A stretch of DNA of 64,000 nucleotides, taken from NCBI GenBank assembly GCA_016287875.1, contig JAEEXQ010000004.1, forward strand, positions 18,187-82,186, read 5' to 3'. Each line of letters starts with the position of its first letter. Position 1 is the first letter of the stretch. Both the position numbers and the translations under genes were made by a program. A model generated the notes under the pieces. It was not told the DNA's origin, ran no database searches, and saw only the letters and a list, made by a program, of their open reading frames with translations. Source of the stretch: Bacteroidales bacterium (lineage in GTDB: Bacteria; Bacteroidota; Bacteroidia; Bacteroidales; UBA932). This document shows, in pieces, positions 6,743-15,740 of the stretch.

Positions 6743-8239
6743 TTAATTCTGATGTGCAGGCCGCAGGAGATCCAGGACGGTTTTCACGGGATTGAAAGTC
6801 TGCAGCGGCACCTCGACGAAAAGAGTATTCCAATCACTCATGGAGCCATTCCACAGCCCGGGCAGTTCCAGCGCACGCAACTCCCTGCCCTGGAAGCTCT
6901 TGGAGGAGATGAATCCGGCATCCTGGTCCACATACTCCAGCAGGTCGAACTTCTCCCCGCAGTAGTTCCGCAGGCAGCATACAAGGTCCACCGGATTGAA
7001 GTGGGTGGCAGAATTGAGGGCAGCGACCGCTGACGCATCTTCCTTATTTATCTGGACGCTTTCCAGAATCTGTAGGGAGGTGCTTCCGTCCTTTCCGCGG
7101 ATTATGAAAGGGCCGCCTCCCGGTTCACCCTGATTCCTGACCATACCGCAGACGCGCACAGGCCTGTCCAGCTTGGCGCGCAGGGCTAGAGCGCGCTCCT
7201 TGCAGCTGCGGGCCTGGGGAATCTCTATGCACAATTCCTCCCTAAGGAAATCCTCTATCTCATTGCATAGCTGCTGGGCCTCATCATTGGCATAGGGGTC
7301 AATCGACAAGGAATTGTATCCGGGAAGATATGGATAAGCATCCGTCGGCTGAGCGGCGGCGAACTGATCGAGAGCGAAAAGATAGCCGAAGATGCGGTCG
7401 CGGAGCTGCAGGGCGCATCCCATGAGCACCTTTTTGTAGCGCGCGGTGGTATCCAGCAAACGCTCCACCGCAACATTATCTATGTTCTTGATGGACACCA
7501 GTTCCTCCTCCACTTCATTCAGATTGTAGATGAGGGCCCCGTGGCCGGCAGGACGGCGCAGGACGGAACCGTCGTCACAGAGGAAGGGCTCGTTGTCCGG
7601 AGTGACCGCTATGGTGTCGGTATCAGGAGACTGGAAGGTGAAACGGATATCATACTTCACCCCATAGCGTTTTTCATAGACGGGCCTGACTTCGGAAAGG
7701 GCCTCCTCGAAGATCTTCCTGTGTTCGGGAGAGATGGTAACTACGAGATTGACGCTCCCGTCGGCATTGCGCATATACTTCTGACCTTCGACCAGATGCT
7801 CTGCAAGGGCGGTGCGCACTTCGTCGGCATAACGGTGGAACTTCAGCACGCCCTTAGGCTTGCTTCCGTATCCCAGCCCGGGCTCCTTCAGCAACTTGGC
7901 GGCCACCGACTTGCAATCCTCGTCGGAATCCGCCGAAGGCTTGCCGAAAAGGGCCTCGTCATAGAAAGCGAAACGGGATATTTCCGCGGTGAGTTTCCTG
8001 GTGGCATCATTGGGAGAATCAAGGCCGGCAAAAATGTCCTTGAACATACGCGAGGCCGCGCCCGAAGCAGGCACGAACTTGACCTTGCCCGCTACATCCG
8101 CTTCGTCGGCATAGCGTATTGCCTCGTCCTGTTGCTCGTCGTCCAGCACCTTAATCCCCTTTTCCGGGGTGGCGGGAGCGACTATCTTCATCCAGGGGAA
8201 ACCCTCCCGGAAGTATTTCATCTGCTGATCTATGGTCAT
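6743..8239 (-). CDS. DUF4301 protein, nucleotidyltransferase-like
   Basis: This 498-residue Bacteroidota-restricted protein carries motifs like those of sugar-1-phosphate uridylyltransferases: FVPASGAASRMF (residues about 56-67, resembling the phosphate-binding loop), PKGVLKFHRYADEVR, NLVVTISPEHRKIF, TFQSPDTDTIAV, LRRPAGHGALIYNLNEV and SIKNIDNVA. The likeness to UDP-sugar pyrophosphorylases is inferred by eye. The second half (about residues 300-498) is not recognised. It is the last gene of the run recF-DUF721-pdxB-DUF4301, 13 bases after pdxB. Confidence 0.75.
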   Translation of the reverse strand: MTIDQQMKYFREGFPWMKIVAPATPEKGIKVLDDEQQDEAIRYADEADVAGKVKFVPASGAASRMFKDIFAGLDSPNDATRKLTAEISRFAFYDEALFGKPSADSDEDCKSVAAKLLKEPGLGYGSKPKGVLKFHRYADEVRTALAEHLVEGQKYMRNADGSVNLVVTISPEHRKIFEEALSEVRPVYEKRYGVKYDIRFTFQSPDTDTIAVTPDNEPFLCDDGSVLRRPAGHGALIYNLNEVEEELVSIKNIDNVAVERLLDTTARYKKVLMGCALQLRDRIFGYLFALDQFAAAQPTDAYPYLPGYNSLSIDPYANDEAQQLCNEIEDFLREELCIEIPQARSCKERALALRAKLDRPVRVCGMVRNQGEPGGGPFIIRGKDGSTSLQILESVQINKEDASAVAALNSATHFNPVDLVCCLRNYCGEKFDLLEYVDQDAGFISSKSFQGRELRALELPGLWNGSMSDWNTLFVEVPLQTFNPVKTVLDLLRPAHQN

Positions 8240-8252
8240 ATAGTACGGTTAT

Positions 8253-9284
8253 TTATATGTAGAATTCTCTGCGGTAGCGATAGTTGGCCCGGAGCTCCTC
8301 GAACCTGTCAGGATTCACGCGGAACATGAAATCGTCGGTGAATACAGGATAATTGTACTGGAAGACCGAGGCGATCTGCCCCTGCTCCAGACCGGTCAGA
8401 TGCAGTTTCACTGCCTCCAGTTCGGCTATTTCGGTAACAGGGAAGAACTCGTACAAGGGCTCTATCATAAAATAGCGGGCAACGGCCCTCACGGCGGCGG
8501 CGGTTGCGCGCTGCTTGCCTTGATGGGAATAACCCGCAATATGGGGGGTGGCGATCGTAGCCGCGGCAATCAGCGCGGGATTCACGTTCGGCTCGTTATT
8601 CCAGGTATCTATGATGACAGGGCCGAGCCTGGGCACAGCGCGCAAGAGGGCGTCATCATCCATAATCTCCCCACGGGCCGTATTGATGAAGAAGGCGCCG
8701 TATTTCATCTTGGAGAAGAACTCGTCGTTGGCCATGCGCTGGGTTTCGTTGGTAAGAGGCACGCTCATCGAAACTATGTCGGAATTGGCAAGCAGATAAT
8801 CCAGGCTGACGAACTGAGCGTCTCCCTCCTCCAGGGCCCTAGGAGGATCGCAGAGCAGCACCTTCAGCCCGAGATGGCGGGCCATTCCCTCGATACGGGA
8901 GCCCACGTGCCCGGCGCCCACGATTCCCATAGTAGCACGGCCGAGAGGGATGCGCTCGCGGCTGGCTGCACCGTAGAGGGCGGAGAAGACATAGTTCATT
9001 ACCCCGCCGGAATTGCACCCGGGGGCATTCTGGAAATAGATTCCGTTCTTGATGCAGAAGGGGATGTCGATATGGTCGGTACCTATGGCTGCGGTAGATA
9101 TCAGCTTGACCGGGGTTCCGCCCAGCAGGGCCTCGTTGCAACGGGTACGGGTACGGATGACCAGGGCGTCGGCATCGAGGAGATCCTCCCTGCTGATGGC
9201 TGTTCCGTCCATATAGACGGTCTCTGCATAAGGCTCGAACACTCCCCTGATGAAGGGTATGGCTTGATCTATGACGAATTTCAT
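8253..9284 (-). CDS. pdxB: 4-phosphoerythronate dehydrogenase
   Basis: PdxB oxidises 4-phosphoerythronate in the DXP-dependent pyridoxal phosphate pathway. The 343-residue protein shows the D-2-hydroxyacid dehydrogenase order: VIRTRTRCNEALL, ISTAAIGTDHIDI, NAPGCNSGGVMNYVFSAL (PdxB-specific), Rossmann loop GIVGAGHVGSRI, MSVPLTNET, INTARGEIMDDDAL, and the catalytic His region TPHIAGYSHQGK. The PdxB-type C-terminal dimerisation part is present but short. It overlaps the DUF721 gene by 4 bases, so translation is probably coupled. Confidence 0.9.
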   Translation of the reverse strand: MKFVIDQAIPFIRGVFEPYAETVYMDGTAISREDLLDADALVIRTRTRCNEALLGGTPVKLISTAAIGTDHIDIPFCIKNGIYFQNAPGCNSGGVMNYVFSALYGAASRERIPLGRATMGIVGAGHVGSRIEGMARHLGLKVLLCDPPRALEEGDAQFVSLDYLLANSDIVSMSVPLTNETQRMANDEFFSKMKYGAFFINTARGEIMDDDALLRAVPRLGPVIIDTWNNEPNVNPALIAAATIATPHIAGYSHQGKQRATAAAVRAVARYFMIEPLYEFFPVTEIAELEAVKLHLTGLEQGQIASVFQYNYPVFTDDFMFRVNPDRFEELRANYRYRREFYI

Positions 9285-9607
9285 TTCAGTATGAGTTCTT
9301 TGACAGGACCGTCCGGGGCCTCGCCGATGTACAGTTCGTCGGATTGGATACGGGCATTGATCTTATCCCTGAGCACATCCTTCTGCATACGCAGCTGCAT
9401 ACAGATTACGGAAGATGAAAGGGTGATATAGAGTTTACCGTCCCGGAAGAAGCGTTTGATGGTATAGGGGCCGGCGGCCGAAACCTCGTCCCAGGCGGAG
9501 AATATGCGATGGGAATTGAAAGTGGCCCGGGCGCCGCCCTCGACTATCATCTGCTTGAAAACCTCTACCAGAGGCAGTGCGGTTTTGCGGGAGATACGGT
9601 TAGTCAT
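9281..9607 (-). CDS. DUF721 (DciA-like) protein
   Basis: This 108-residue protein has the compact DUF721 fold signature: an N-terminal helix LVEVFKQMIVEGGARATFNSH, WDEVSAAGPYTIKRFFRDGKLYITLSSSVI, and a helix with LRMQKDVLRDKINARI. In some bacteria DUF721 proteins (DciA) help load the replicative helicase. Placement directly after recF (overlap of 8 bases) is a very common arrangement and supports a DNA replication role. The exact role in Bacteroidota is not established. Confidence 0.8.
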   Translation of the reverse strand: MTNRISRKTALPLVEVFKQMIVEGGARATFNSHRIFSAWDEVSAAGPYTIKRFFRDGKLYITLSSSVICMQLRMQKDVLRDKINARIQSDELYIGEAPDGPVKELILK

Positions 9608-10694
9608 TGCGGGTGAAAGCGCCTCCCTTCGCCTCGTAATAGGTCCTTTCAGCGGTTATGGAATCCACGATCCCGCTCAGGCGCACCTTGTTGCTGTCAG
9701 AGAGGAAAATCTGCCCGAAATCATTGCCGGCCACCATCTTGAGGAGGTTCTGCACCCGGCCCATGTCGAGCTTGTCGAAAAGATCGTCCAGCAAGAGCAT
9801 GGGGGCGAATCCGCTGCGGGACTTCATCAGGCTGTACTGGGCGAACTTCAGTGCGACCAGGAAAGATTTCTGCTGCCCTTGGGAACCGCAGCGCCTGATG
9901 GGCCAACCGTTCAGTTCGAATAGAAAATCATCCCTCTGCACACCTGCACCGGTATATTTGAGTATCGAATCCCTTTCCCTGCGGGAACGAAGCATATCTG
10001 CCAGAGGGCCCTTGTCGAGATCCGAACGATAGCTGATGGACACCTGCTCCTTGCCGCCGGAAATCTCGGAGTAGAACTCCTGAACCAGCGGAGAAAGGTC
10101 GGAAGAAAGCGCAGAGCGCATCTCGTACACAGGCCGGGCGTGGAGTTCCATCTGGGATTCGATCACATCCAGAAGCTGGGGGTCCGGGTTGCCGTTCTTC
10201 AGCATTGCATTGCGCTGGGAAAGAAGCCGGGTATAATTCTGCACGGAATTAAGGTACTCCGCGCTCATCTGCGAAAGCACGGCATTGCAGAACTTGCGGC
10301 GCTCTTCCCCGGTTTCGCTTACCATCGCAACGTCGGCAGGAGATACCATCACCACCGGAAGCAGGCCAATATGGTCCGCCAGGCGGCCGTAGGGCTTGTC
10401 GTCCCTGCGCAGCTTCTTCCCCGAGCCGTCAACCCTTATGCTGATTCGGGTGTCGGGGGCGGAAGGAAGGCCGTAAAGCCCTGAGAGTGCGAATGATGAG
10501 CAACCGTGGCGGAAGTTGAAACGGTCTGAAGGGGAAAACGCGCTCTTGGTCATCGAAAGGTACCAGATGGCATCCAGCAGATTGGTCTTTCCCTCGCCGT
10601 TACCGCCTGAGATACAATTGATATTGGGGCAGAAGTCCAGCTCCTGCAACTCTATGTTGCGGAAATCCTGTACCACTATCTTCTTGATATCCAT
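9600..10694 (-). CDS. recF: DNA replication and repair protein RecF
   Basis: RecF is an SMC-like ATPase that helps load RecA at single-strand gaps. The 364-residue protein has Walker A GGNGEGKTN (about residues 33-41), the ABC-type signature RCGSQGQQKSFLVALK and Walker B PMLLLDDLFDKLD. The length is normal. It is the first gene of a minus-strand operon with DUF721, pdxB and DUF4301. Its promoter ends so close to the ATG that the mRNA may be leaderless. Confidence 0.94.
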   Translation of the reverse strand: MDIKKIVVQDFRNIELQELDFCPNINCISGGNGEGKTNLLDAIWYLSMTKSAFSPSDRFNFRHGCSSFALSGLYGLPSAPDTRISIRVDGSGKKLRRDDKPYGRLADHIGLLPVVMVSPADVAMVSETGEERRKFCNAVLSQMSAEYLNSVQNYTRLLSQRNAMLKNGNPDPQLLDVIESQMELHARPVYEMRSALSSDLSPLVQEFYSEISGGKEQVSISYRSDLDKGPLADMLRSRRERDSILKYTGAGVQRDDFLFELNGWPIRRCGSQGQQKSFLVALKFAQYSLMKSRSGFAPMLLLDDLFDKLDMGRVQNLLKMVAGNDFGQIFLSDSNKVRLSGIVDSITAERTYYEAKGGAFTRND

Positions 10695-10698
10695 ACCA

Positions 10699-10730
10699 CA
10701 AATATATGAAAATTATGGCTATATTTGCAA
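10699..10730 (-). promoter_or_regulatory. Promoter of the recF operon
   Basis: On the minus strand TTG (10730-10728) is followed after 21 bases by TATATTTG (10706-10699). The -7 box ends 5 bases before the recF start codon. It overlaps the promoter of the decarboxylase operon on the other strand. Confidence 0.6.
10720..10727 (+). promoter_or_regulatory. -7 element of the methylmalonyl-CoA decarboxylase operon
   Basis: TATATTTG lies 18 bases before the ATG at 10746. A clear -33 element is not seen. Confidence 0.5.
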
Positions 10731-10745
10731 GCTAAATAATGAACT

Positions 10746-12308
10746 ATGAGTATACAACAAGATAAAATCAAGGCCCTTGTCGAGCGCCGTGCGAAAGCCC
10801 GGCTCGGAGGAGGCCAGAAAAGGATCGATGCTCAGCACGAGAAGGGCAAACTCACCGCGCGTGAACGTCTCGCCCTGCTGCTTGACGAAGGAAGTTTCGA
10901 GGAATTCGATATGTTCGTCCAGCATCGCTGCACGAATTTCGGGATGGAAGCATCACATCCGGATGGCGACGGAGTGGTTACCGGTCAAGGCACCATCGCT
11001 GGCCGTCCGGTTTTCGTATATGCCCAGGACTTCACCGTCAGCGGAGGTTCGCTCAGCAAGACTATGAGCGAGAAAATCTGCAAGGTAATGGATATGGCAA
11101 TGCGCGCCGGCGCGCCTGTGATCGGCCTTAACGACTCCGGCGGAGCACGTATCCAGGAAGGCATCGACGCCCTCGCAGGATACGGAGAGATCTTCGAGCG
11201 CAACATCCTCGCCAGCGGCGTGATCCCCCAGATTTCCGGGATCTTCGGCCCCTGCGCAGGCGGCGCGGTCTACTCCCCCGCCCTTACCGACTTCACCCTC
11301 ATGGTCAAGAACACATCCTATATGTTCCTTACCGGCCCTGCAGTCGTGAAGAGCGTCACCGGCGAAGATGTCGACCAGGAATCCCTCGGCGGAGCCAGCG
11401 TGCACGCCAGCAAGAGCGGCGTAGCCGACTTCGCAGCCGAGGATGAGCAGGATGGAATCGACACCATCAAGCGCCTGCTTAGTTTCCTACCTCAGAACAA
11501 CATGGAGACGGCTCCCTTCCGCCCCAGTGCCGACCCTCTGAACAGGATGTCGGACATGCTCAACGAGATTATCCCCGACAATCCCAACAAGGCCTACGAT
11601 ATGTACGAAGTAATCAACGCCGTCGTGGACGATGCGGATTTCTTCGAGGTGCATAAGAATTTCGCCAAGAACATCATAGTGGGATTCGCCCATATGGGCG
11701 GACGCAGCGTCGGAATCGTAGCCAACCAGCCCAAGGTGCTGGCCGGCGTGCTGGACATCAACGCCTCCCGCAAGGCTGCCCGTTTCGTACGCTTCTGCGA
11801 CGCCTTCAACATCCCCCTTGTCACCCTGGTGGACGTGCCCGGCTTCCTTCCCGGTACCCAGCAGGAATACGGTGCCGTCATCGCTAACGGAGCCAAGCTC
11901 CTCTATGCCTACGGTGAGGCCACCGTTCCCAAGGTCACCGTCACCCTGCGCAAAGCCTACGGCGGCGCATACATAGTGATGAGCAGCAAGCACCTGCGCG
12001 GTGACATCAACTACGCCTGGCCTACCGCCCAGATCGCGGTGATGGGAGCAGACGGAGCAGTGAACATACTCTACGGCAAAGAGATCAAGGCCGAGACCGA
12101 CCCTGCCAAGCAGGCTGAGGTTCGCGCCGAGAAGAAGGCCGAATACGAAGAGCTCTTCAACAATCCTTACCAGGCTGCCCAGAAGGGTTACATCGAGGAC
12201 GTCATAGAGCCTCGCAACACCCGCTTCCGCATTATCCGCGCATTGGAAAGCCTGAACGGCAAGCGTCAGGAAATCCCTGCGAAGAAACACGATAACCTTC
12301 CTCTGTAA
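10746..12308 (+). CDS. mmdA: Methylmalonyl-CoA decarboxylase alpha subunit (carboxyltransferase)
   Basis: The 520-residue protein is a biotin-dependent carboxyltransferase of the PCC-beta/MmdA family. It moves CO2 from (S)-methylmalonyl-CoA to the biotin carrier, giving propionyl-CoA. Typical blocks are [48 protein letters not shown], and [18 protein letters not shown] with the second oxyanion region. The genes that follow encode the gamma subunit, biotin carrier and membrane beta subunit, so it works in a Na+-exporting decarboxylase rather than an ATP-using carboxylase. No biotin carboxylase gene is nearby. The stop overlaps the next start (TAATG). Confidence 0.93.
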   Translation: MSIQQDKIKALVERRAKARLGGGQKRIDAQHEKGKLTARERLALLLDEGSFEEFDMFVQHRCTNFGMEASHPDGDGVVTGQGTIAGRPVFVYAQDFTVSGGSLSKTMSEKICKVMDMAMRAGAPVIGLNDSGGARIQEGIDALAGYGEIFERNILASGVIPQISGIFGPCAGGAVYSPALTDFTLMVKNTSYMFLTGPAVVKSVTGEDVDQESLGGASVHASKSGVADFAAEDEQDGIDTIKRLLSFLPQNNMETAPFRPSADPLNRMSDMLNEIIPDNPNKAYDMYEVINAVVDDADFFEVHKNFAKNIIVGFAHMGGRSVGIVANQPKVLAGVLDINASRKAARFVRFCDAFNIPLVTLVDVPGFLPGTQQEYGAVIANGAKLLYAYGEATVPKVTVTLRKAYGGAYIVMSSKHLRGDINYAWPTAQIAVMGADGAVNILYGKEIKAETDPAKQAEVRAEKKAEYEELFNNPYQAAQKGYIEDVIEPRNTRFRIIRALESLNGKRQEIPAKKHDNLPL

Positions 12309-12709
12309 TGGCCACACTTTTGAACTTGACAGCAGGTGCCCAGCGTATGGCGGAGACCGACCCTCACGGGTTCACTCTGGCAATTATCGCCGTTTGCACC
12401 GTGTTCACGGCCCTGGTCATCCTGTACTTCGTGTATTCGTTCATAGGCAAGCTTTCCCAACCTTCGGCCCCCAAGGCCAAAAAAAGCAAGAAGGTGAAGG
12501 GCGCTCCCGACGAAGAGACGGCCGCAGCGATTGCGATGGCCCTCGAAGCCGAGATTGGCGGAGAGGTCAACGCGGCCATAGCCCTTGCCCTGCATCTTCA
12601 CCTGAACGACACCGTGCACGATATCGAGCCCGGCATCATCACGATAATTCCCCACGAAAGTGCCTGGGGCAATCCTTTGAACAACTTCAGAAAAAATCCT
12701 AAGAAATGA
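12308..12709 (+). CDS. Decarboxylase gamma subunit, OadG family
   Basis: This 133-residue protein has one transmembrane helix (about residues 23-46, LAIIAVCTVFTALVILYFVYSF), a Lys/Pro-rich link and a C-terminal soluble part. Gamma/delta subunits of this family hold the Na+-pumping decarboxylase together and bind the carrier. The region ETAAAIAMALEAEIGG...AAIALALHLHLND is typical of Bacteroidota members. It overlaps both neighbours by 1-4 bases. Confidence 0.85.
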   Translation: MATLLNLTAGAQRMAETDPHGFTLAIIAVCTVFTALVILYFVYSFIGKLSQPSAPKAKKSKKVKGAPDEETAAAIAMALEAEIGGEVNAAIALALHLHLNDTVHDIEPGIITIIPHESAWGNPLNNFRKNPKK

Positions 12710-13197
12710 GTCAGTATAAATTCACCATCAACGGTAAGGAATTCGATGTTACCGTTAATTCTGTAGAAGGCAAGAATGCGGCCGTCACCGTGAACGGCGT
12801 CGATTATAACGTAGTACTCGAATCCGGTCTGGACGGGAGTCATTCCTCTTCAGCCGTCTCGCTCCGCGAGACCCCTCCCAGCGTTGCTGGGTCCCTCCCT
12901 CTTAGCATGCCGAGGGCGGCAGCGGCTTCAGAGGAAAGCGCCCGTCCAGCCCAGAGCGCAGCACCTGCCGTCGCTCCCGGTGCAGGGAAGAAGATCGTTT
13001 CGCCGCTTCCGGGCGTGATCATCGAGGTCTGCGTCAAGGAAGGCGAGGCAGTGAAGCGCGGCCAGAAGATCGCCGTCATCGAGGCAATGAAGATGGAGAA
13101 TGACATCCTCGCCGAATGCGATGGCACCATCTCCGCCATCTATGTCAAAAAGAGCGACTCCGTACTTGAGGGAGCCGATATCGCCAGCATAGCATAA
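12706..13197 (+). CDS. mmdC: Biotin carrier subunit of methylmalonyl-CoA decarboxylase
   Basis: The C-terminal biotinyl domain (about residues 97-163) has PLPGVIIEVCVKEGEAV and the biotinylated lysine in EAMKMEN. An N-terminal domain of about 42 residues is followed by a flexible linker. The linker is usually Pro/Ala-rich; here its first part (about residues 45-70, SHSSSAVSLRETPPSVAG and onward) is instead encoded by a string of perfect hairpins at 12856-12916. This suggests insertion of a palindromic element in frame. The protein carries CO2 between the alpha and beta subunits. Confidence 0.9.
   Translation: MSQYKFTINGKEFDVTVNSVEGKNAAVTVNGVDYNVVLESGLDGSHSSSAVSLRETPPSVAGSLPLSMPRAAAASEESARPAQSAAPAVAPGAGKKIVSPLPGVIIEVCVKEGEAVKRGQKIAVIEAMKMENDILAECDGTISAIYVKKSDSVLEGADIASIA
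12856..12916. repeat. Chain of short perfect hairpins inside the biotin carrier linker
   Basis: Three hairpins follow one another: GTCTCGC TCC GCGAGAC (12856-12872), CCCAGC GTT GCTGGG (12877-12891) and CCCTC/GAGGG with a 10-base loop (12897-12916). They are within codons and keep the frame. Confidence 0.6.
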
Positions 13198-13199
13198 GG

Positions 13200-14363
13200 A
13201 TGGGTAACACTATCATAGACAGCCTCCAGCAATTCTGGAGCTTCACCGGATTCGCCAATGCGACCTGGGGCCATCTCACTATGATCGTGATAGGCCTGAT
13301 ATTCATCACCTTGGGTATCAGGAAGCATTGGGAACCCCTTTTGCTGGTCCCTATCGGATTCGGTATAATCATTGGTAACATCCCCCTCTTCTTCGACCCC
13401 GCTACAGGCGAAGGTCTGCGCATAGGCGTATATGAAGAAGGATCGGTACTGAACATACTCTATCAGGGTGTGCGCCAGGGTTGGTATCCCCCGCTGATAT
13501 TCCTGGGAATCGGAGCAATGACCGATTTCAGCGCCCTAATCTCCCAGCCCAGGCTGGTACTTATCGGCGCCGCCGCACAGATGGGCATCTTCGGAGCATA
13601 TCTGCTTGCACTGCTTCTCGGATTTACTCCTAACGAAGCCGGTGCAATCGGCATAATCGGCGGAGCTGACGGTCCCACCGCCATCTTCCTAAGCGGAAAG
13701 CTGGCTCCGGAACTTATGGGCGCCATCGCGGTTTCCGCCTATTCGTATATGGCCCTTGTCCCGGTTATCCAGAAGCCTATAATGCTGCTGCTGACCTCCA
13801 AGAAGGAGCGCTGCATCCATATGGCCAAGCCTCGCGTGGTAAGCCAGAGGGAAAAGATAATCTTCCCTATCGTGGGATTCATCTGCACCGCATTCATAGT
13901 CCCCTCGGGCCTTCCGCTGCTTGGAATGCTCTTCTTCGGCAACCTGCTCAAGGAATCCGGCGTGACCCGCCGTCTTGCAGAGACCGCACGCGGACCGCTG
14001 ATCGACGTCGTAACTACGCTGATAGGCCTCACCGTGGGTGCATCTACCCAGGCAGATGTGTTCCTGAACTCCCGTTCGGTAATGATCTTCGGGCTCGGTC
14101 TGCTGTCGTTTATTATCGCAACCATCTGCGGAGTATGCTTCGTGAAGATAATGAATCTCTTCTGCCGCGAAGGCCATAAGATCAATCCCCTCATCGGCAA
14201 TGCCGGAGTAAGCGCGGTGCCCGACAGCGCCCGCGTATCAGAATCCGTAGGCCTCGAATGCGATCCGTCCAACCACCTGCTGATGCATGCTATGGCGCCC
14301 AATGTTGCCGGCGTGATCGGCTCTGCGGTCGCAGCCGGTATCCTGCTCGGATTCCTCGGGTAG
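13200..14363 (+). CDS. mmdB: Methylmalonyl-CoA decarboxylase beta subunit (Na+ pump)
   Basis: This 387-residue membrane protein of the OadB family decarboxylates carboxybiotin and exports Na+. The signature GIIGGADGPTAIFLSGKLAP, with the conserved Asp in a re-entrant segment, is present, as is NAGVSAVPDSARVS in the second conserved region. About ten hydrophobic segments are seen. It starts 2 bases after the biotin carrier and ends the operon before a strong terminator. The operon conserves energy in fermentation from succinate to propionate. Confidence 0.94.
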   Translation: MGNTIIDSLQQFWSFTGFANATWGHLTMIVIGLIFITLGIRKHWEPLLLVPIGFGIIIGNIPLFFDPATGEGLRIGVYEEGSVLNILYQGVRQGWYPPLIFLGIGAMTDFSALISQPRLVLIGAAAQMGIFGAYLLALLLGFTPNEAGAIGIIGGADGPTAIFLSGKLAPELMGAIAVSAYSYMALVPVIQKPIMLLLTSKKERCIHMAKPRVVSQREKIIFPIVGFICTAFIVPSGLPLLGMLFFGNLLKESGVTRRLAETARGPLIDVVTTLIGLTVGASTQADVFLNSRSVMIFGLGLLSFIIATICGVCFVKIMNLFCREGHKINPLIGNAGVSAVPDSARVSESVGLECDPSNHLLMHAMAPNVAGVIGSAVAAGILLGFLG

Positions 14364-14404
14364 CTCCGTGGCGGCTAATTAGTTGAAACACAACAGTTAA
14401 ACAC

Positions 14405-14438
14405 AAAGTCTCCCCCTTGAAAACGAGGGGGAGACTTT
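14405..14438. terminator. Bidirectional terminator between mmdB and kbl
   Basis: AAAGTCTCCCCC (14405-14416) pairs perfectly with GGGGGAGACTTT (14427-14438) around a 10-base loop. The two converging genes end on either side. Confidence 0.85.
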
Positions 14439-14476
14439 ATGTTATCTACCTGTCATACAGGCATTTAAGTGCCACG

Positions 14477-15667
14477 CTATTTCAACACCCCAAGTTCCTT
14501 ACCGACCTTGATGAAGGCGGCGATGGCCTTGTCGAGGTGCTGCTTTTCGTGGGCAGCGGAAATCTGAACGCGGATGCGGGCCTGGCCCTTGGGAACCACA
14601 GGATAGTAGAATCCAGTGACGAAGATTCCCTCTTCCGCCATACGGGCGGCGAACTTTTGGCTGAGGGGCGCATCGTAGAGCATTACGGCCAGGATTGCGC
14701 TCTGTGTAGGCTTGCAGTCGAAGCCGGCGGCGAGCATCTTCTCGCGGAAATACTTCACGTTCTCCTGCTGCTTGGTGTGCAGTTCGTCAGACTCCTCGAG
14801 CATCTTGAAGAGTTCGATTCCGGCGCCGCAGATCATAGGAGGCAACGAATTGGAGAAGAGATAAGGCCTTGACCGCTGACGCAGCATATCAATGATTTCC
14901 TGGCGACCGGTGGTAAATCCGCCCACTGCGCCGCCGAAGCTCTTTCCGAGGGTGCCGGTATGGATATCGATACGGCCGTAAAGATTGAATTCTTCGGCCA
15001 CTCCATGGCCAGTCTTGCCGACCACGCCCGCGGAGTGGCTCTCGTCCACCATCACGAGGGCATCATATTTCTCGGCAAGCTCGCAAATCTTGTCCATAGG
15101 GGCGACATTGCCGTCCATGCTGAAAACGCCGTCGGTGACAATGATGCGGAACCTCTGCGCCTGGGCTTCCTTGAGACAGCGCTCCAGATCGGCCATATCT
15201 GCATTAGCATAGCGGTAGCGCACGGCCTTGCAAAGTCGTACGCCGTCGATGATGGATGCGTGGTTGAGAGCATCGGAGATTATGGCGTCTTCTGCCGTTA
15301 GCAGAGGCTCGAATACTCCGCCGTTGGCATCGAAGCAGGCAGCGTAGAGGATGGTATCGTCGGTATGGAAATACTTGGCGATGGCTTTTTCCAGCTGACG
15401 GTGGATGTCCTGGGCTCCGCAGATGAAACGAACGGAAGACATTCCGTAGCCGCGCTCGTCCATAGCCTTTTTGGCGGCTGCTATCAGGCGGGGATTGTCC
15501 GAAAGGCCGAGGTAGTTGTTGGCGCAGAAATTCAGTGCCTTGCTACCGTCTTCCAGAGTGATTTCAGCCCCCTGCGGGGAGCAGATATTACGTTCGCGTT
15601 TGTAGAGCCCGGCCTCTTCGATGGCCTTGAGCTCATCCTTCAGATATTGCTGAAATTTGCCGTACAT
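14477..15667 (-). CDS. kbl: Glycine C-acetyltransferase (2-amino-3-ketobutyrate CoA ligase)
   Basis: This 396-residue PLP enzyme of the alpha-oxoamine synthase family splits 2-amino-3-ketobutyrate with CoA into glycine and acetyl-CoA. Evidence: the opening YLKDELKAIEEAGLYKRERNI, NFCANNYLGLSDNP, VDESHSAGVVGKTG and the PLP lysine in GTLGKSFGGAVGGFTTG. It is divergent from tdh, which makes its substrate from threonine, and shares a 73-base control region with it. A second alpha-oxoamine synthase lies at 22211-23473. Kbl is favoured here by the start of the protein and by the tdh neighbour. Confidence 0.93.
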   Translation of the reverse strand: MYGKFQQYLKDELKAIEEAGLYKRERNICSPQGAEITLEDGSKALNFCANNYLGLSDNPRLIAAAKKAMDERGYGMSSVRFICGAQDIHRQLEKAIAKYFHTDDTILYAACFDANGGVFEPLLTAEDAIISDALNHASIIDGVRLCKAVRYRYANADMADLERCLKEAQAQRFRIIVTDGVFSMDGNVAPMDKICELAEKYDALVMVDESHSAGVVGKTGHGVAEEFNLYGRIDIHTGTLGKSFGGAVGGFTTGRQEIIDMLRQRSRPYLFSNSLPPMICGAGIELFKMLEESDELHTKQQENVKYFREKMLAAGFDCKPTQSAILAVMLYDAPLSQKFAARMAEEGIFVTGFYYPVVPKGQARIRVQISAAHEKQHLDKAIAAFIKVGKELGVLK

Positions 15668-15701
15668 AATTATGATTATTAATTTAGGTTCATTATTACG
15701 A

Positions 15702-15718
15702 CAAAAATAGTAAATTTG
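15702..15718. promoter_or_regulatory. Back-to-back -7 elements of kbl and tdh
   Basis: The minus strand has TATTTTTG (15709-15702) and the plus strand has TAAATTTG (15711-15718), one base apart. Good -33 elements are not seen for either. Confidence 0.45.
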
Positions 15719-15740
15719 TCATTGATTTAGTGACACTGAA

